A DNA stretch of 64,000 bases, from contig NZ_CP104877.1 of the NCBI RefSeq assembly GCF_025452095.1, positions 3,658,001-3,722,000 of the forward strand. The letters run 5' to 3'. The position numbers were made by a program, and so were the translations under genes. Position 1 is the first letter of the stretch; each line of letters begins with the position of its first letter. The stretch comes from Paenarthrobacter sp. JL.01a (GTDB taxonomy: Bacteria > Actinomycetota > Actinomycetes > Actinomycetales > Micrococcaceae). Under the pieces are notes generated by a model, which saw only the letters and a list, made by a program, of their open reading frames with translations, was not told the origin of the DNA and did not search any database. Positions 45,676-54,458 of this stretch are shown here, piece after piece.

Positions 45676-46248
45676 ATGACAGCTGAGTACAGGTACGACG
45701 TCGACGTGCTGCACCTTTTGGTCTCACCGGGGCACGCCTACTTTGGCCGCGCCCGCGAAGGGGCGGCTGACGTTCCGATCACCGACGCCGAGCAGGCTGA
45801 GTTGGTTGCCGGCAAAGGCATTGTCGGGGACAGGTTCTTCGGCAAGGCCGCCCACATGGATGCAGCGGTGACCGTCTTCGCCGTGGAGGCACTCGAAGCC
45901 ATCGCCGCCGAACTCGGAACCGGACCCTTGGACCCCCTGCTGACCCGCCGGAATGTTGTGCTGCGCGGTGTGGAGCTCGCTCCCCTGCTGGGCCACGAGT
46001 TCGCCCTTGAGTCCGGTGGAGATGTGGTGCGCTTGAAGGCCGGGCGCCCAGCCCACCCCTGCGCCTGGATGGACCAGATGCTGGCTCCCGGCGCCCACAA
46101 AGCGATGCGCGGGCGGGGTGGTGTCCGCTGCCAGGTCATTTCCGGCGGATGGCTGCACCGTGGGCCAGCCGTTCTGCTCAGCCCGGTGCCTCTGGATCCC
46201 GCCAGGGCCGGCGAGGCGAACGTGCTGCGGCCATCGCGGTTGCCCTAG
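45676..46248 (+). CDS. MOSC domain protein
   Basis: A 190-residue protein with a MOSC-like beta-barrel core: GIVGDRFFG near residue 50, NVVLRGVELAPLLG, the Cys in AGRPAHPCAWMDQML, and GGVRCQVISGGWLHRGPAV. MOSC domains bind or transfer sulfur carriers and molybdenum cofactor. The single-domain form often takes part in molybdoenzyme function, so a link to the xanthine dehydrogenase 40 kb away is possible but not shown. Confidence 0.82.
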   Translation: MTAEYRYDVDVLHLLVSPGHAYFGRAREGAADVPITDAEQAELVAGKGIVGDRFFGKAAHMDAAVTVFAVEALEAIAAELGTGPLDPLLTRRNVVLRGVELAPLLGHEFALESGGDVVRLKAGRPAHPCAWMDQMLAPGAHKAMRGRGGVRCQVISGGWLHRGPAVLLSPVPLDPARAGEANVLRPSRLP

Positions 46249-46252
46249 CTCC

Positions 46253-46361
46253 GGGCCGCGTGCCGCCACGACCCACTTTGATGCCCTGGAAGTCCAAAAA
46301 CAACTAGAAAAGGTTGGTTTTGGAGCGGCTTGGTCCGAAAGAAGGTCGTGAAGGCACGGCC
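46253..46361. repeat. Dispersed palindrome family B, copy 3
   Basis: GGGCCGCGTGCC...CACGACC...CTTT (46253-46279) pairs with the inverse of AAAGAAGGTCGTGAAGGCACGGCCC (its core 46339-46361). The right arm is a close match to family B copy 1 (AAAGAgGGTCGgGAAGGCACG). It lies between the MOSC gene and the next plus-strand gene. Confidence 0.6.
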
Positions 46362-46414
46362 CAGTATTAATCAGGCTCCTGTCATTCGCCGCGTGGACCG
46401 CATAGGGTGATCGG

Positions 46415-47158
46415 GTGGAGACCGCGAGACGCAGGAAGACAGTAAGCAGCAGGAAAACACTGGGCAGCAGGAAGTCAATATGCAGCAGGCTACAAGCCCT
46501 GGCCGGCAGGGCGTTTGCTGGAATTTTCAAAGCGATCAAAGTGGTACGCCCGCACCGGCCAATCCATCCCAAGGGCATCCGGCTGGTTGGCACCCTTGCC
46601 CGGGACGAGGGCGCACGACAACCTTCAGGCATTCCCTGGCTGGATGCCTCAGGAAGCACGCAAGTTGATGCCCGGATCTCCCGGTCCATCGGGTTACCGG
46701 ACGCCCTCCCGGACATCATTGGCCTCGCAGTGCGCTTCACGGAGCAGGGCAAACGTTCGGACATGTTGCTGGCCACCACCGGGCTGGGCCGTTTCATCCT
46801 GAGGCTCCGGCGGGATGCTGCGGGCGCTGTCTTCTCCAGCATGATGCCCTACAAGTCGAATAAGGGCCCAGTCCTCATCGCCGCCAGGACCATTGGAGGA
46901 CCGCAGAAGCTGCCCATGGACCCGGGCGCCTTCAACTCACTCCTGAGAGAAAAGCCATGGACGCTGGAACTCCATCACGCAAGCCCGCTTGGGGCGTGGA
47001 CAAGGTTTGGAACCTTGACGCTCAGGGTCGCCGATCACGCCGAAGACACCGTTGAACGGTTCGACCCGGTCCTGAATCCGCTGCCCACGGCCGGGACCTA
47101 CGACTGGACCAGGCGGCTGCGGGAACCTTCCTACGCAACCGCCCGGCGTCGAGAGTAA
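46415..47158 (+). CDS. Conserved hypothetical protein, 247 residues
   Basis: I do not recognise a function with confidence. A basic N-terminal tail is followed by a conserved-looking core (IPWLDASGSTQVDARISRSIGLPDALPDIIGLAVRF and DMLLATTGLGRFILRL) that loosely recalls the catalase-like fold proteins of actinobacteria, without a recognisable haem ligand. Start GTG at 46415. It ends 8 bases before the convergent ABC exporter. Confidence 0.65.
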   Translation: METARRRKTVSSRKTLGSRKSICSRLQALAGRAFAGIFKAIKVVRPHRPIHPKGIRLVGTLARDEGARQPSGIPWLDASGSTQVDARISRSIGLPDALPDIIGLAVRFTEQGKRSDMLLATTGLGRFILRLRRDAAGAVFSSMMPYKSNKGPVLIAARTIGGPQKLPMDPGAFNSLLREKPWTLELHHASPLGAWTRFGTLTLRVADHAEDTVERFDPVLNPLPTAGTYDWTRRLREPSYATARRRE

Positions 47159-47166
47159 ATCCCGCC

Positions 47167-49134
47167 TCAGACCTCCGCCACCGGTGCCGCGAACTGGGCT
47201 TCGTACAACCGCGAGTAGGCCCCGCCGGCTGCAAGCAGCTCCGAATGGGTCCCCTGCTCCACGATCTGCCCGGCCTCCATCACCAGGATGAGGTCGGCGT
47301 CGCGGATGGTGGAGAGCCTGTGGGCAATCACAAAGCTGGTCCGGTCCGAGCGCAGGGCGTTCATGGCCTTCTGCACCAACACCTCGGTCCGGGTATCGAC
47401 GGAGCTTGTGGCCTCATCCAGGATCAACACCGATGGCCGGGACAGGAATGCCCGGGCAATGGTCAGCAGCTGCTTTTCGCCGGCCGACACGTTGCTGCCC
47501 TCGTCGTCGAGGACGGTATCGTAGCCCTCCGGAAGCGAACGGACGAAGCGGTCCACGTAAGTCGCTTGGGCCGCCTCCACGATGGCAGATTCGGGAGCAT
47601 CAGGCCGGCCATAGGCGATGTTGTCGCGGATGGTCCCACCGAACAGCCACGTGTCCTGGAGGACCATGCCCATCCGCGAGCGCAGTTCCTGCCGGGACAT
47701 GGTGGCGATGTCCACGCCGTCCAAGGTGATCCGGCCGCCGTCGAGCTCGTAGAACCGCATCATGAGGTTCACCAGCGTCGTCTTGCCCGCACCGGTGGGC
47801 CCAACAATGGCGATGCTCTGCCCGGGCTCGGCCACCAAACTGAGATCCGTAATCAGCGGCTTGTCCGGGGAGTAGCTGAAGGAGACGTTCTCGAACACGA
47901 GACGGCCTCGACCAGGCCCCGTGTCAGAGGCAGGAGGTTCAGCCGACTCTTCCTCCTCATCGAGCAGATCGAACACACGCTCGGCCGAGGCGACACCGGA
48001 TTGCAGCATGTTCGCCATGGATCCGAGCTGCGCCAGGGGCATGGTGAACTGCCGGGAGTACTGGATGAAGGCCTGCACATCGCCCAGCTGCATGGCCCCG
48101 GAAGCCACCTGCAGGCCGCCAACCACGGCAATCCCCACGTAGACGAGGTTCCCGATGAACGTCATGGCCGGCATGATCAGACCGCTGACGAACTGCGCAC
48201 CGAAACTAGCCTGGTAGAGCTCGGCGTTCTTGGCCCGGAACTTCTCCTGCACCTCGTTCTGCCGTCCGAAGACCTTCACCAAGGCGTGCCCGGTGTAGGT
48301 TTCCTCGATCTGCCCGTTGAGCTCTCCTGTGTTCTTCCACTGCGCCACGAAGAGCTTCTGCGAACGCTTGGCGATCAGCATGGTGATACCCAGCGTCAGC
48401 GGGATGGTGACCAGGGCGATCAGCGCCAACAGCGGCGAGAGGATGAACATCATCACCAGCACGCCCAGCACCGTCAGCAGGGATGACACCACCTGGCTGA
48501 TGGATTGTTGGAGGCTTTGCGAGATGTTGTCGACGTCGTTGGTTACCCGGCTGAGCAGCTCACCGCGCTGGATGGAATCGAAGTAGCGCAGCGGCAAGCG
48601 GTGGATTTTCGCTTCGATGCGCTGGCGGAGGCGGTACACGGTCCGCTGCACGACGCCGTTAAGCACGTAGGCCTGCATCCAACCGAACGCTGAGGCCAGG
48701 ACATACAATGCCAGCGCCCACAGCAGTATGGAAGACAGCGCACCAAAGTCGATTCCGACGCCGGGTGTCAGTGTCATGGCGCCCAGCATGTCCGCTTTGC
48801 TGTTCTCCCCTGACGCGCGAAGCCCGGCAACGATCTGTTCTTTGGAGACCCCTGCAGGCAGCTGCTTGGACACGATGCCGGCAAAGATGAGGTTGGTCCC
48901 CTCGCCGAGGAGCCGCGGACCGATCACGGACAGCGCAACGCTTGCCACGGCCAACACCAGAACCAGGGTCAACCAGAGTCGTTCCGGCTGCAAGGTTCCC
49001 AGGAGCCGACGGGCAGAGCCCTTGAAGTTGGAGGCTTTCTCGGCAGGAATGTTCATCCCGGCGAACGGCCCTCCCCTGCCCGGACCCATTGCCGGGCGCT
49101 GGGGACCACGCGGTCCGGCTGATACAGCGCTCAT
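47167..49134 (-). CDS. ABC exporter half-transporter (second subunit)
   Basis: A 655-residue type IV ABC protein: six membrane helices (about residues 45-390), then an ATPase domain with Walker A GPTGAGKTT, Q-loop MVLQDTW, a changed signature NVSAGEKQ, Walker B ILDEATSSVD with the catalytic Glu, and a switch His in IAHRLSTI. It overlaps the upstream partner gene by 4 bases (ATGA). The catalytic residues are complete here while the partner lacks them, as in heterodimeric multidrug or lipid exporters. Confidence 0.92.
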   Translation of the reverse strand: MSAVSAGPRGPQRPAMGPGRGGPFAGMNIPAEKASNFKGSARRLLGTLQPERLWLTLVLVLAVASVALSVIGPRLLGEGTNLIFAGIVSKQLPAGVSKEQIVAGLRASGENSKADMLGAMTLTPGVGIDFGALSSILLWALALYVLASAFGWMQAYVLNGVVQRTVYRLRQRIEAKIHRLPLRYFDSIQRGELLSRVTNDVDNISQSLQQSISQVVSSLLTVLGVLVMMFILSPLLALIALVTIPLTLGITMLIAKRSQKLFVAQWKNTGELNGQIEETYTGHALVKVFGRQNEVQEKFRAKNAELYQASFGAQFVSGLIMPAMTFIGNLVYVGIAVVGGLQVASGAMQLGDVQAFIQYSRQFTMPLAQLGSMANMLQSGVASAERVFDLLDEEEESAEPPASDTGPGRGRLVFENVSFSYSPDKPLITDLSLVAEPGQSIAIVGPTGAGKTTLVNLMMRFYELDGGRITLDGVDIATMSRQELRSRMGMVLQDTWLFGGTIRDNIAYGRPDAPESAIVEAAQATYVDRFVRSLPEGYDTVLDDEGSNVSAGEKQLLTIARAFLSRPSVLILDEATSSVDTRTEVLVQKAMNALRSDRTSFVIAHRLSTIRDADLILVMEAGQIVEQGTHSELLAAGGAYSRLYEAQFAAPVAEV

Positions 49135-50867
49135 GCTGCCTCCTCCGCTGCCAGCTGGGACGACACGATTTCCCTGTACGTTTCGGATGTCTCCAGCAAC
49201 TCTTCGTGCGTTCCCTGCCCAACGATCCTGCCGTCGTCGAGCACCAGGATCCGGTCCGCGTCGGCGATGCTGGACACGCGCTGGGCGATGATCACCAAGG
49301 TGGCGCCGTTCGTGTGCCGTTTGAGCGCTTGCCGCAGCCGGGCATCGGTGGCGGTGTCCAGCGAGGAGAAGGAATCGTCGAAGATGTAGAGCTCAGGCTG
49401 CTTCACCAGCGCCCGGGCTATCGCGAGCCGCTGCCGCTGCCCACCCGAGACGTTGGTGCCGCCTTGCGAGATGGCCGCATCCAGCCCGCCCTCCATCCCG
49501 CGGACAAAATCATCCGCCTGGGCCACACGCAGCGCCTGCCACAGTTCCTCTTCTGTGGCGTCCGGTTTGCCGTATTGAAGGTTGGTGCGGATAGTGCCGG
49601 AGAACAAATACGGCCGTTGCGGCACGAGGCCAATATGCCCCCACAACAAATCCGGGTGGAGGTCACGGACATCCACTCCGTCCATTCGGACCGAGCCCGT
49701 GGTGGCGTCGAACAGCCGTGGCATGAGATTGACCAGCGTGGTTTTGCCGGCACCCGTGCTGCCGATGATCGCCGTGGTTTGGCCGGCCGACGCCGTGAAC
49801 GAGACTCCGCTCAGCACGGGCCGTTCGGCACCCGGGTAGGCGAATCCGACGTCGCGCATTTCAAGCTCCCCGCGGCGGCGGCCCGTGAGGGAAACAGGGT
49901 TCGACGGCGGCCGGACACTGGAGTCGGTCTCCAGCACCTCGCCGATGCGGTCGGCCGAGACGGAGGCGCGCGGGATCATGACTGCCATAAAGGTTGCCAT
50001 CATGACAGACATGAGGATCTGCATGAGGTAGCTCAGGAACGCAATCAGGGTTCCTACTTGCATGGATCCGTCCTCGATCCGGAACGAGCCGAACCAGATC
50101 ACCGCCACACTGGATACGTTCATCACCAACATGACCACAGGGAACATGAGCGCCATCAACCGGCCGGCCCGCAGCGCAACGTCAGTGACGTCGTCGTTTG
50201 CCCTGCCAAAGCGGGAGACTTCCATGTCCTCGCGCACGAACGCCCGCACCACCCGGATGCCGGTGAGCTGCTCGCGCAGGACGCGGTTGACGGCGTCGAT
50301 CCGGACCTGCATTTTGCGGAACAGCGGCACCATACGCGAGACGATCAGGCCCACCGCAACCAGCAGCACCGGCACGCACACAGCGATCAGCCACGACAAC
50401 TGGCCGTCCTGGCGCACCGCCATGATCACGCCGCCGATACTGAGCATCGGCGCCGTGACCATCAGCGTGCACGACATCAGCACCAGCTGCTGGACCTGCT
50501 GGACATCGTTGGTGGAGCGCGTAATCAGCGACGGCGCGCCGAATCTGGTGATTTCCTGTTCCGAGAATTCGCCCACCCTGCTAAAGATCGCGTCACGGAC
50601 GTCGCGCCCCATTCCCATGGCAGCCTTCGCGCCGAAGTACACCGCAACCACGGCACAGGAAATCTGCAGAAGCGTGATCAGCAGCATCAAGCCGCCCATC
50701 CGCAGGATGTAATCCGTGTCGCCAGCGGCAACGCCGTTATCAATGATGTCGGCGTTCAGGGTTGGCAGGTACAGGGATGCGATCGACTGCGCCAGTTGAA
50801 AAACGACGACGGCGACCAGCAGCCGCTGATGCGGCCGCAGGAAGCGAACCAGTACCTTCCAGAGCAT
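49131..50867 (-). CDS. ABC exporter half-transporter (first subunit, degenerate ATP site)
   Basis: A 578-residue type IV ABC half-transporter. Membrane domain about residues 15-310; ATPase domain with Walker A GSTGAGKTT, intact signature NVSGGQRQR, Walker B IFDDSFSSLD in which Asp replaces the catalytic Glu, and Gln in place of the switch His (IIAQRVSSI). This matches the degenerate subunit of heterodimers such as BmrC/TM287. It is the first gene of the pair. Substrate unknown. Confidence 0.92.
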   Translation of the reverse strand: MLWKVLVRFLRPHQRLLVAVVVFQLAQSIASLYLPTLNADIIDNGVAAGDTDYILRMGGLMLLITLLQISCAVVAVYFGAKAAMGMGRDVRDAIFSRVGEFSEQEITRFGAPSLITRSTNDVQQVQQLVLMSCTLMVTAPMLSIGGVIMAVRQDGQLSWLIAVCVPVLLVAVGLIVSRMVPLFRKMQVRIDAVNRVLREQLTGIRVVRAFVREDMEVSRFGRANDDVTDVALRAGRLMALMFPVVMLVMNVSSVAVIWFGSFRIEDGSMQVGTLIAFLSYLMQILMSVMMATFMAVMIPRASVSADRIGEVLETDSSVRPPSNPVSLTGRRRGELEMRDVGFAYPGAERPVLSGVSFTASAGQTTAIIGSTGAGKTTLVNLMPRLFDATTGSVRMDGVDVRDLHPDLLWGHIGLVPQRPYLFSGTIRTNLQYGKPDATEEELWQALRVAQADDFVRGMEGGLDAAISQGGTNVSGGQRQRLAIARALVKQPELYIFDDSFSSLDTATDARLRQALKRHTNGATLVIIAQRVSSIADADRILVLDDGRIVGQGTHEELLETSETYREIVSSQLAAEEAA

Positions 50868-51014
50868 GCTGTCTCCGAGCCTCGATGTGAACCGAAGGCC
50901 AGTTTACGTCTGGTTGCTGTGGGCAACTAGAGGGAATCAGGGCTATGTGGACACAGCCTGATCTCGCCTGTCAGCGGGGTCTGCAGCGCGCCGGGAACCA
51001 CGCCGGCTGGCAAC

Positions 51015-52544
51015 CTACTTCTTGAGCCGCAGCTTCAACACTTTGGCGCTCTTCTTCAGGTACTTGCGCTGCGCAGCATCCGAAACTGTGCCTTCCACGG
51101 CATAAAGCACCCCGTAGGTGAACGCCGCGTTCCCCGCAGCGGCTGCCGAGCCAAGATCCAGCAACTCGCGGCGCGCCATCACGCTGTCCTGGCGGGTCCC
51201 AAGGATCGACTGCACGCTGTGCGCAGCCTTGCCAAGCTTCGCAGCGCGTTTGCCGTGGACGCTTTCCGCGGCAGCAGCGGCGAAACGCAGCTTTTTGGCG
51301 GATTTCCGAACGCTGTGGAAGGCTTCGTCGCGTGAATGCCCGACGGCGGCCGCCACCGCCGCGTCGTGGCGTTTGCGGAGTCGTCCAGCTGCTTTGTTGA
51401 CGAGCTTCGCGGTGGCTTTCCCTGCGGGCTTTCTTGCCTTTTCCGTGAGGGGTGGCGCCTCGATTAAGGCTTCGAGGTCGTCCAGGAGGCGGAAGTAATG
51501 GGGGCTGGTCAGGCGTGCCTGGATGGCGGCCTTCGCAGTGTAAGCCCTGACCTTCATGCGTTCATCGAGCTCATCATGGAGTGGGCCCAGGACAAGATCC
51601 TCAGGGAGATCATCAAGGGAGGTGCGGAGGTGTTGGTGCAATACTTCCGTGTCACGGTAGCGGCCCAGGGTTTCCGCCAGGGACTTCAACCCCTGCTCAA
51701 GTTCAGCAACGGGCTCGGGCTCAAACAGCTCCCGGTAACTGTGCAGCACGGAGCGGATCCTGCGCGTGTAGGCCCGCATTTGATGAACGGAATCGTCCCG
51801 GTGCAATCTGACGTGGGCATCCTGGAGGAGCAGGCCGGCCAGCTGCGCACGCAGATAGCTCAGCACTGGAACGGATGCCTCGGTCTTGGCGGCCTTCTTG
51901 TCCTTCTCCTCCTCGACCTTCCCGGTCACAGGCCATTGCCCACCCAGAGCCGTGGCCAGCTTGGACGACCGCTTGCTGGGAGTCGCGCCGGCCTCGGAAA
52001 GTTGCCGGGTCAAGTCGGCCAGCAGAGAATCACCTGTGCCGTCGGAGGCCGCCAGTTCCACCTCCCACTCCCGCCACTGCAGCTCGCGGGCCTCCCCCAC
52101 GGTGACGTTGGCGCGGACATGGTCATCCACGAAGTCAGCCACACGTTCTCCGTGACCTCCGTACAAGGCGTAGCTCGTGCGCTCTGTGCGCAGGGTTGCC
52201 ACGACCGAGACCGCGTGGGCCCTCGTATACGCGAGCACCCGGTCCATGAGCTCCGCAGGCACGATGTCCTCGCTGCCTAACGGAGCATGGATTTCCGTCC
52301 GTTTGCCCGGGCCAAGCGGAAGTTTCAGGTGCCAGCCGGCATCATGCCCTCCAGTACGGCGCCGCAGGGTGATCCCGTGCTTGGCAAGGGCGAGCTGCCT
52401 CGTGTCGAAGTAGGTGGCTTCCAGAGCATGCCTGACCGGTTCGCCGACTTTTCCCACGCCGTCGATGGTCTCCAGCGTCGGAAGCGGAGTGGACTCCACG
52501 GCGTCGAATTTCTGCTCTGCTTCCACGCTGCTGGACGTTGGCAT
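51015..52544 (-). CDS. CYTH and CHAD domain protein
   Basis: A 509-residue protein. The N-terminal CYTH domain (residues about 5-200, VEAEQKFDA giving the ExExK-like start) is a triphosphate tunnel fold. The CHAD domain (about 220-509), with VRLHRDDSVHQMRAYTRRIRSVLHSY and AFHSVRKSAKKLRFAAAA, has the conserved His and basic residues that bind polyphosphate. The pair suggests a polyphosphate-acting or polyphosphate-bound enzyme. The ATG at 52544 or 52553 is possible; I preferred the first by spacing to AGGGAG. Confidence 0.9.
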   Translation of the reverse strand: MPTSSSVEAEQKFDAVESTPLPTLETIDGVGKVGEPVRHALEATYFDTRQLALAKHGITLRRRTGGHDAGWHLKLPLGPGKRTEIHAPLGSEDIVPAELMDRVLAYTRAHAVSVVATLRTERTSYALYGGHGERVADFVDDHVRANVTVGEARELQWREWEVELAASDGTGDSLLADLTRQLSEAGATPSKRSSKLATALGGQWPVTGKVEEEKDKKAAKTEASVPVLSYLRAQLAGLLLQDAHVRLHRDDSVHQMRAYTRRIRSVLHSYRELFEPEPVAELEQGLKSLAETLGRYRDTEVLHQHLRTSLDDLPEDLVLGPLHDELDERMKVRAYTAKAAIQARLTSPHYFRLLDDLEALIEAPPLTEKARKPAGKATAKLVNKAAGRLRKRHDAAVAAAVGHSRDEAFHSVRKSAKKLRFAAAAAESVHGKRAAKLGKAAHSVQSILGTRQDSVMARRELLDLGSAAAAGNAAFTYGVLYAVEGTVSDAAQRKYLKKSAKVLKLRLKK

Positions 52545-52586
52545 TGCCCTCATAACTCCCTCGTTGCGACTTGCTCCAAGTATGCC

Positions 52587-52621
52587 GCGAGGGCCGGCCC
52601 GTTGAAATGGCCGACCCTCGC
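52587..52621 (-). terminator. Terminator of the SRPBCC gene
   Basis: GCGAGGGCCGGCC (52587-52599) pairs with GGCCGACCCTCGC (52609-52621) with one mismatch, 14 bases beyond the minus-strand stop at 52635. Confidence 0.7.
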
Positions 52622-52634
52622 TTGGGGCTGAAAC

Positions 52635-53120
52635 TTACAGACGCGCTCCGCCTGTGTCATCCACATCGCCGCCGGACACCGTTCCGCGCCAGGCGCCGGT
52701 TTCATGTCCTTGGGCTTCAATGAATTTCTTGAACTTGTCCAGGTCGGCACCCACCCGTAGCTCGTCCACGCCGAGAGCCGATCCCGCCTTTTCGGCAAGG
52801 CCTTCCGGCTCCCAGTCGATGGCCACGTTAACGCGGGTCCGCTCGTCCTCCAGTGGCACGAAGCTCACCGTTCCGGAGTTGCGCGGCCCGTCAACACTGG
52901 CCCAGCTCACCAACGCGTCGGGGACCTGTTCAATGATCTGGGCGTTGTACTCCCGTTTCACACCTCCCACGTTGGTGGAAAAATGCAGTGCCGTGTCGTC
53001 GATCTGCTCCACAGCCTCCACGCCATTCATGAAGTGGGGGAAGGATTCGAACTGCGTCCATTGGTTGTAGGCCACAGATACGGGCACGTCTACGTCAATT
53101 GACTTGTTAACCGTTGCCAT
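52635..53120 (-). CDS. SRPBCC family protein
   Basis: A 161-residue START-like (polyketide cyclase/dehydrase) protein: VNKSIDVDVPVSVAYNQWTQFESFPHFMNGVEAVEQID is the family N-terminus, followed by beta strands and the C-terminal helix LDKFKKFIEAQ. Such proteins bind lipophilic ligands; the ligand here is unknown. Similar genes often accompany stress-related small proteins. The tail after residue 145 is acidic and disordered. Confidence 0.85.
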   Translation of the reverse strand: MATVNKSIDVDVPVSVAYNQWTQFESFPHFMNGVEAVEQIDDTALHFSTNVGGVKREYNAQIIEQVPDALVSWASVDGPRNSGTVSFVPLEDERTRVNVAIDWEPEGLAEKAGSALGVDELRVGADLDKFKKFIEAQGHETGAWRGTVSGGDVDDTGGARL

Positions 53121-53236
53121 GGGTTTTGCTCCTTCGATCTAGTCTCTGTTTCCAGATTCGGGATTTCCGGCGGCGCACCAGCCGGCTGGCTGCTTAACCA
53201 GTGGCGCGCCAGTCTAAGCGCGCCAGCCAAAGCTAT

Positions 53237-53587
53237 TTAGCCGGCGTCAAAGTTTTCTTCGTCATCGTCGTTGGGCGACTCTTCCTGCGGGAGGTCGTTA
53301 CCACTGCCGTCCGGCAGTTCATCAGCGTCTGCCGGCTGCGACGACTGCTCCGCGTGGGACTGTTCATCGATCCCGCCAAAGCGGCCCGCGCCTGGCTCTC
53401 CTGAGCTGTCCGAGTCTTCGGGATCCAAGTGGCTGAGGTTCGGCGCGCCGGTTCCCTCTCCCAGCGCGGCTTCATCGATGTCTTCCTCGACGCGCGGCTG
53501 GGCCTGGCCTCCGCCTGATTCCTGCTCTGCGGTAGGAGTGCCGTAGCCCCCTACTTCCTCTTCCGGTGTGGCGCCCTGCTCGTCCAT
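53237..53587 (-). CDS. Acidic, disordered protein, 116 residues
   Basis: Unrecognised. ATG at 53587 after AAAGGAC. The sequence is dominated by Glu, Asp, Gly, Pro and Ser (ATPEEEVGGYGTPTAEQESGGG; DADELPDGSGNDLPQEESPNDDDEE) with no fold or motif. It resembles the 92-residue acidic protein at 36669-36947 in character, not in sequence. Confidence 0.6.
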   Translation of the reverse strand: MDEQGATPEEEVGGYGTPTAEQESGGGQAQPRVEEDIDEAALGEGTGAPNLSHLDPEDSDSSGEPGAGRFGGIDEQSHAEQSSQPADADELPDGSGNDLPQEESPNDDDEENFDAG

Positions 53588-53713
53588 GTGGAGTGTCCTT
53601 TCCGATGCGGCGAACGTGTTAATGGAACACTTCGAACCTATAAGGATGCTTAGTGGCATGTCCATGCCTTTGACGAAATTATCAGTAAACTTAGCATTTG
53701 GTCACCATTTGGT

Positions 53714-54049
53714 TTATGGTGCCAGCCGCGCGTCGTAGGCAGTGAAGTCCGGCCGCAGCCCCACCTCCTGCGGCCCCATCACGGCGATGTCCTCCCACAG
53801 CACCAGGAACGAACCCCTGTGCCACCACCGGAACAGCTGAGCCAACGGCCATGGCTGGGTGAGGCCCTGCCGCTCGTAGCCAAGGAAGGATGCCGCCGTT
53901 CGCGGGCTCACCACAATGCCCGCGAGCCTGGCAGGACTCAAGAGCTGGCCGCCTGCAGTATCCAGCACGAACCGGAAGTCCGAAACTTCACCCAGACGCT
54001 CCCCAGCCGCATCCACAACGTCAGTGGCCAGCAGATCATTAAGGTTCAT
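53714..54049 (-). CDS. PRC-barrel-like protein
   Basis: A 111-residue protein beginning LLATDVVDAAGERLGEVSDFRFVL, the strand-turn-strand pattern of a PRC-barrel domain; a C-terminal segment (LFRWWHRGSFLVLWEDIAVMGPQEVGLRPDF) is hydrophobic and aromatic. Last gene of the NRAMP-type operon; it overlaps the gene before it by 11 bases. PRC barrels often form protein contacts at membranes; a regulatory role for the transporter is inferred. Confidence 0.75.
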   Translation of the reverse strand: MNLNDLLATDVVDAAGERLGEVSDFRFVLDTAGGQLLSPARLAGIVVSPRTAASFLGYERQGLTQPWPLAQLFRWWHRGSFLVLWEDIAVMGPQEVGLRPDFTAYDARLAP

Positions 54050-54458
54050 GCCGGCCTCCAGGAATCCGGGCGATCACATGCGTCCGCAGCCAACGTTCCA
54101 CCCACGAAGCATCCATCGAATCCGCGCGCACGCCCAGCGTCAGCACCGTGTCCACGTCGGCCACTACACTCCAAGGGACCCGGATCAGACGGCTCGACGG
54201 CGGCCTGCCGCCAAAGATGCGCGTCCCCAGCACCGGCCCCGTGAGCAGGGCCGAGATCTGCGGCGCCGACGTTCCCTCGGGGATTGCTTCGCCAGGTTCC
54301 AGGCCACTCAACTCGATGTCGTCAACAGTGGTGACGGGGACGCCGTCGACATCCAGCACCTGCCTGTCCAGCAAGTGCAGCTGGGCATCGAGCACCAGCC
54401 CCGCCAGCTGGGGCGCGGCGTGTATTTCCTGCGGCTGGACGCGCTTGTTCTTGCTCAT
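54039..54458 (-). CDS. PRC-barrel-like protein, second
   Basis: A 139-residue protein with LLDRQVLDVDGVPVTTVDDIEL, again PRC-barrel-like, and a C-terminal part (RVPWSVVADVDTVLTLGVRADSMDASWVERWLRTHVIARIPGG). It overlaps the NRAMP-type gene by 4 bases (ATGA) and the next gene by 11 bases. Proteins of this kind next to NRAMP-like carriers may control them; function unknown. Confidence 0.72.
   Translation of the reverse strand: MSKNKRVQPQEIHAAPQLAGLVLDAQLHLLDRQVLDVDGVPVTTVDDIELSGLEPGEAIPEGTSAPQISALLTGPVLGTRIFGGRPPSSRLIRVPWSVVADVDTVLTLGVRADSMDASWVERWLRTHVIARIPGGRHEP

Noticed and set aside
46415..47158. Assigning this protein as a catalase or phosphodiesterase
   Set aside because: I see no haem ligand or metal motif to support either name.
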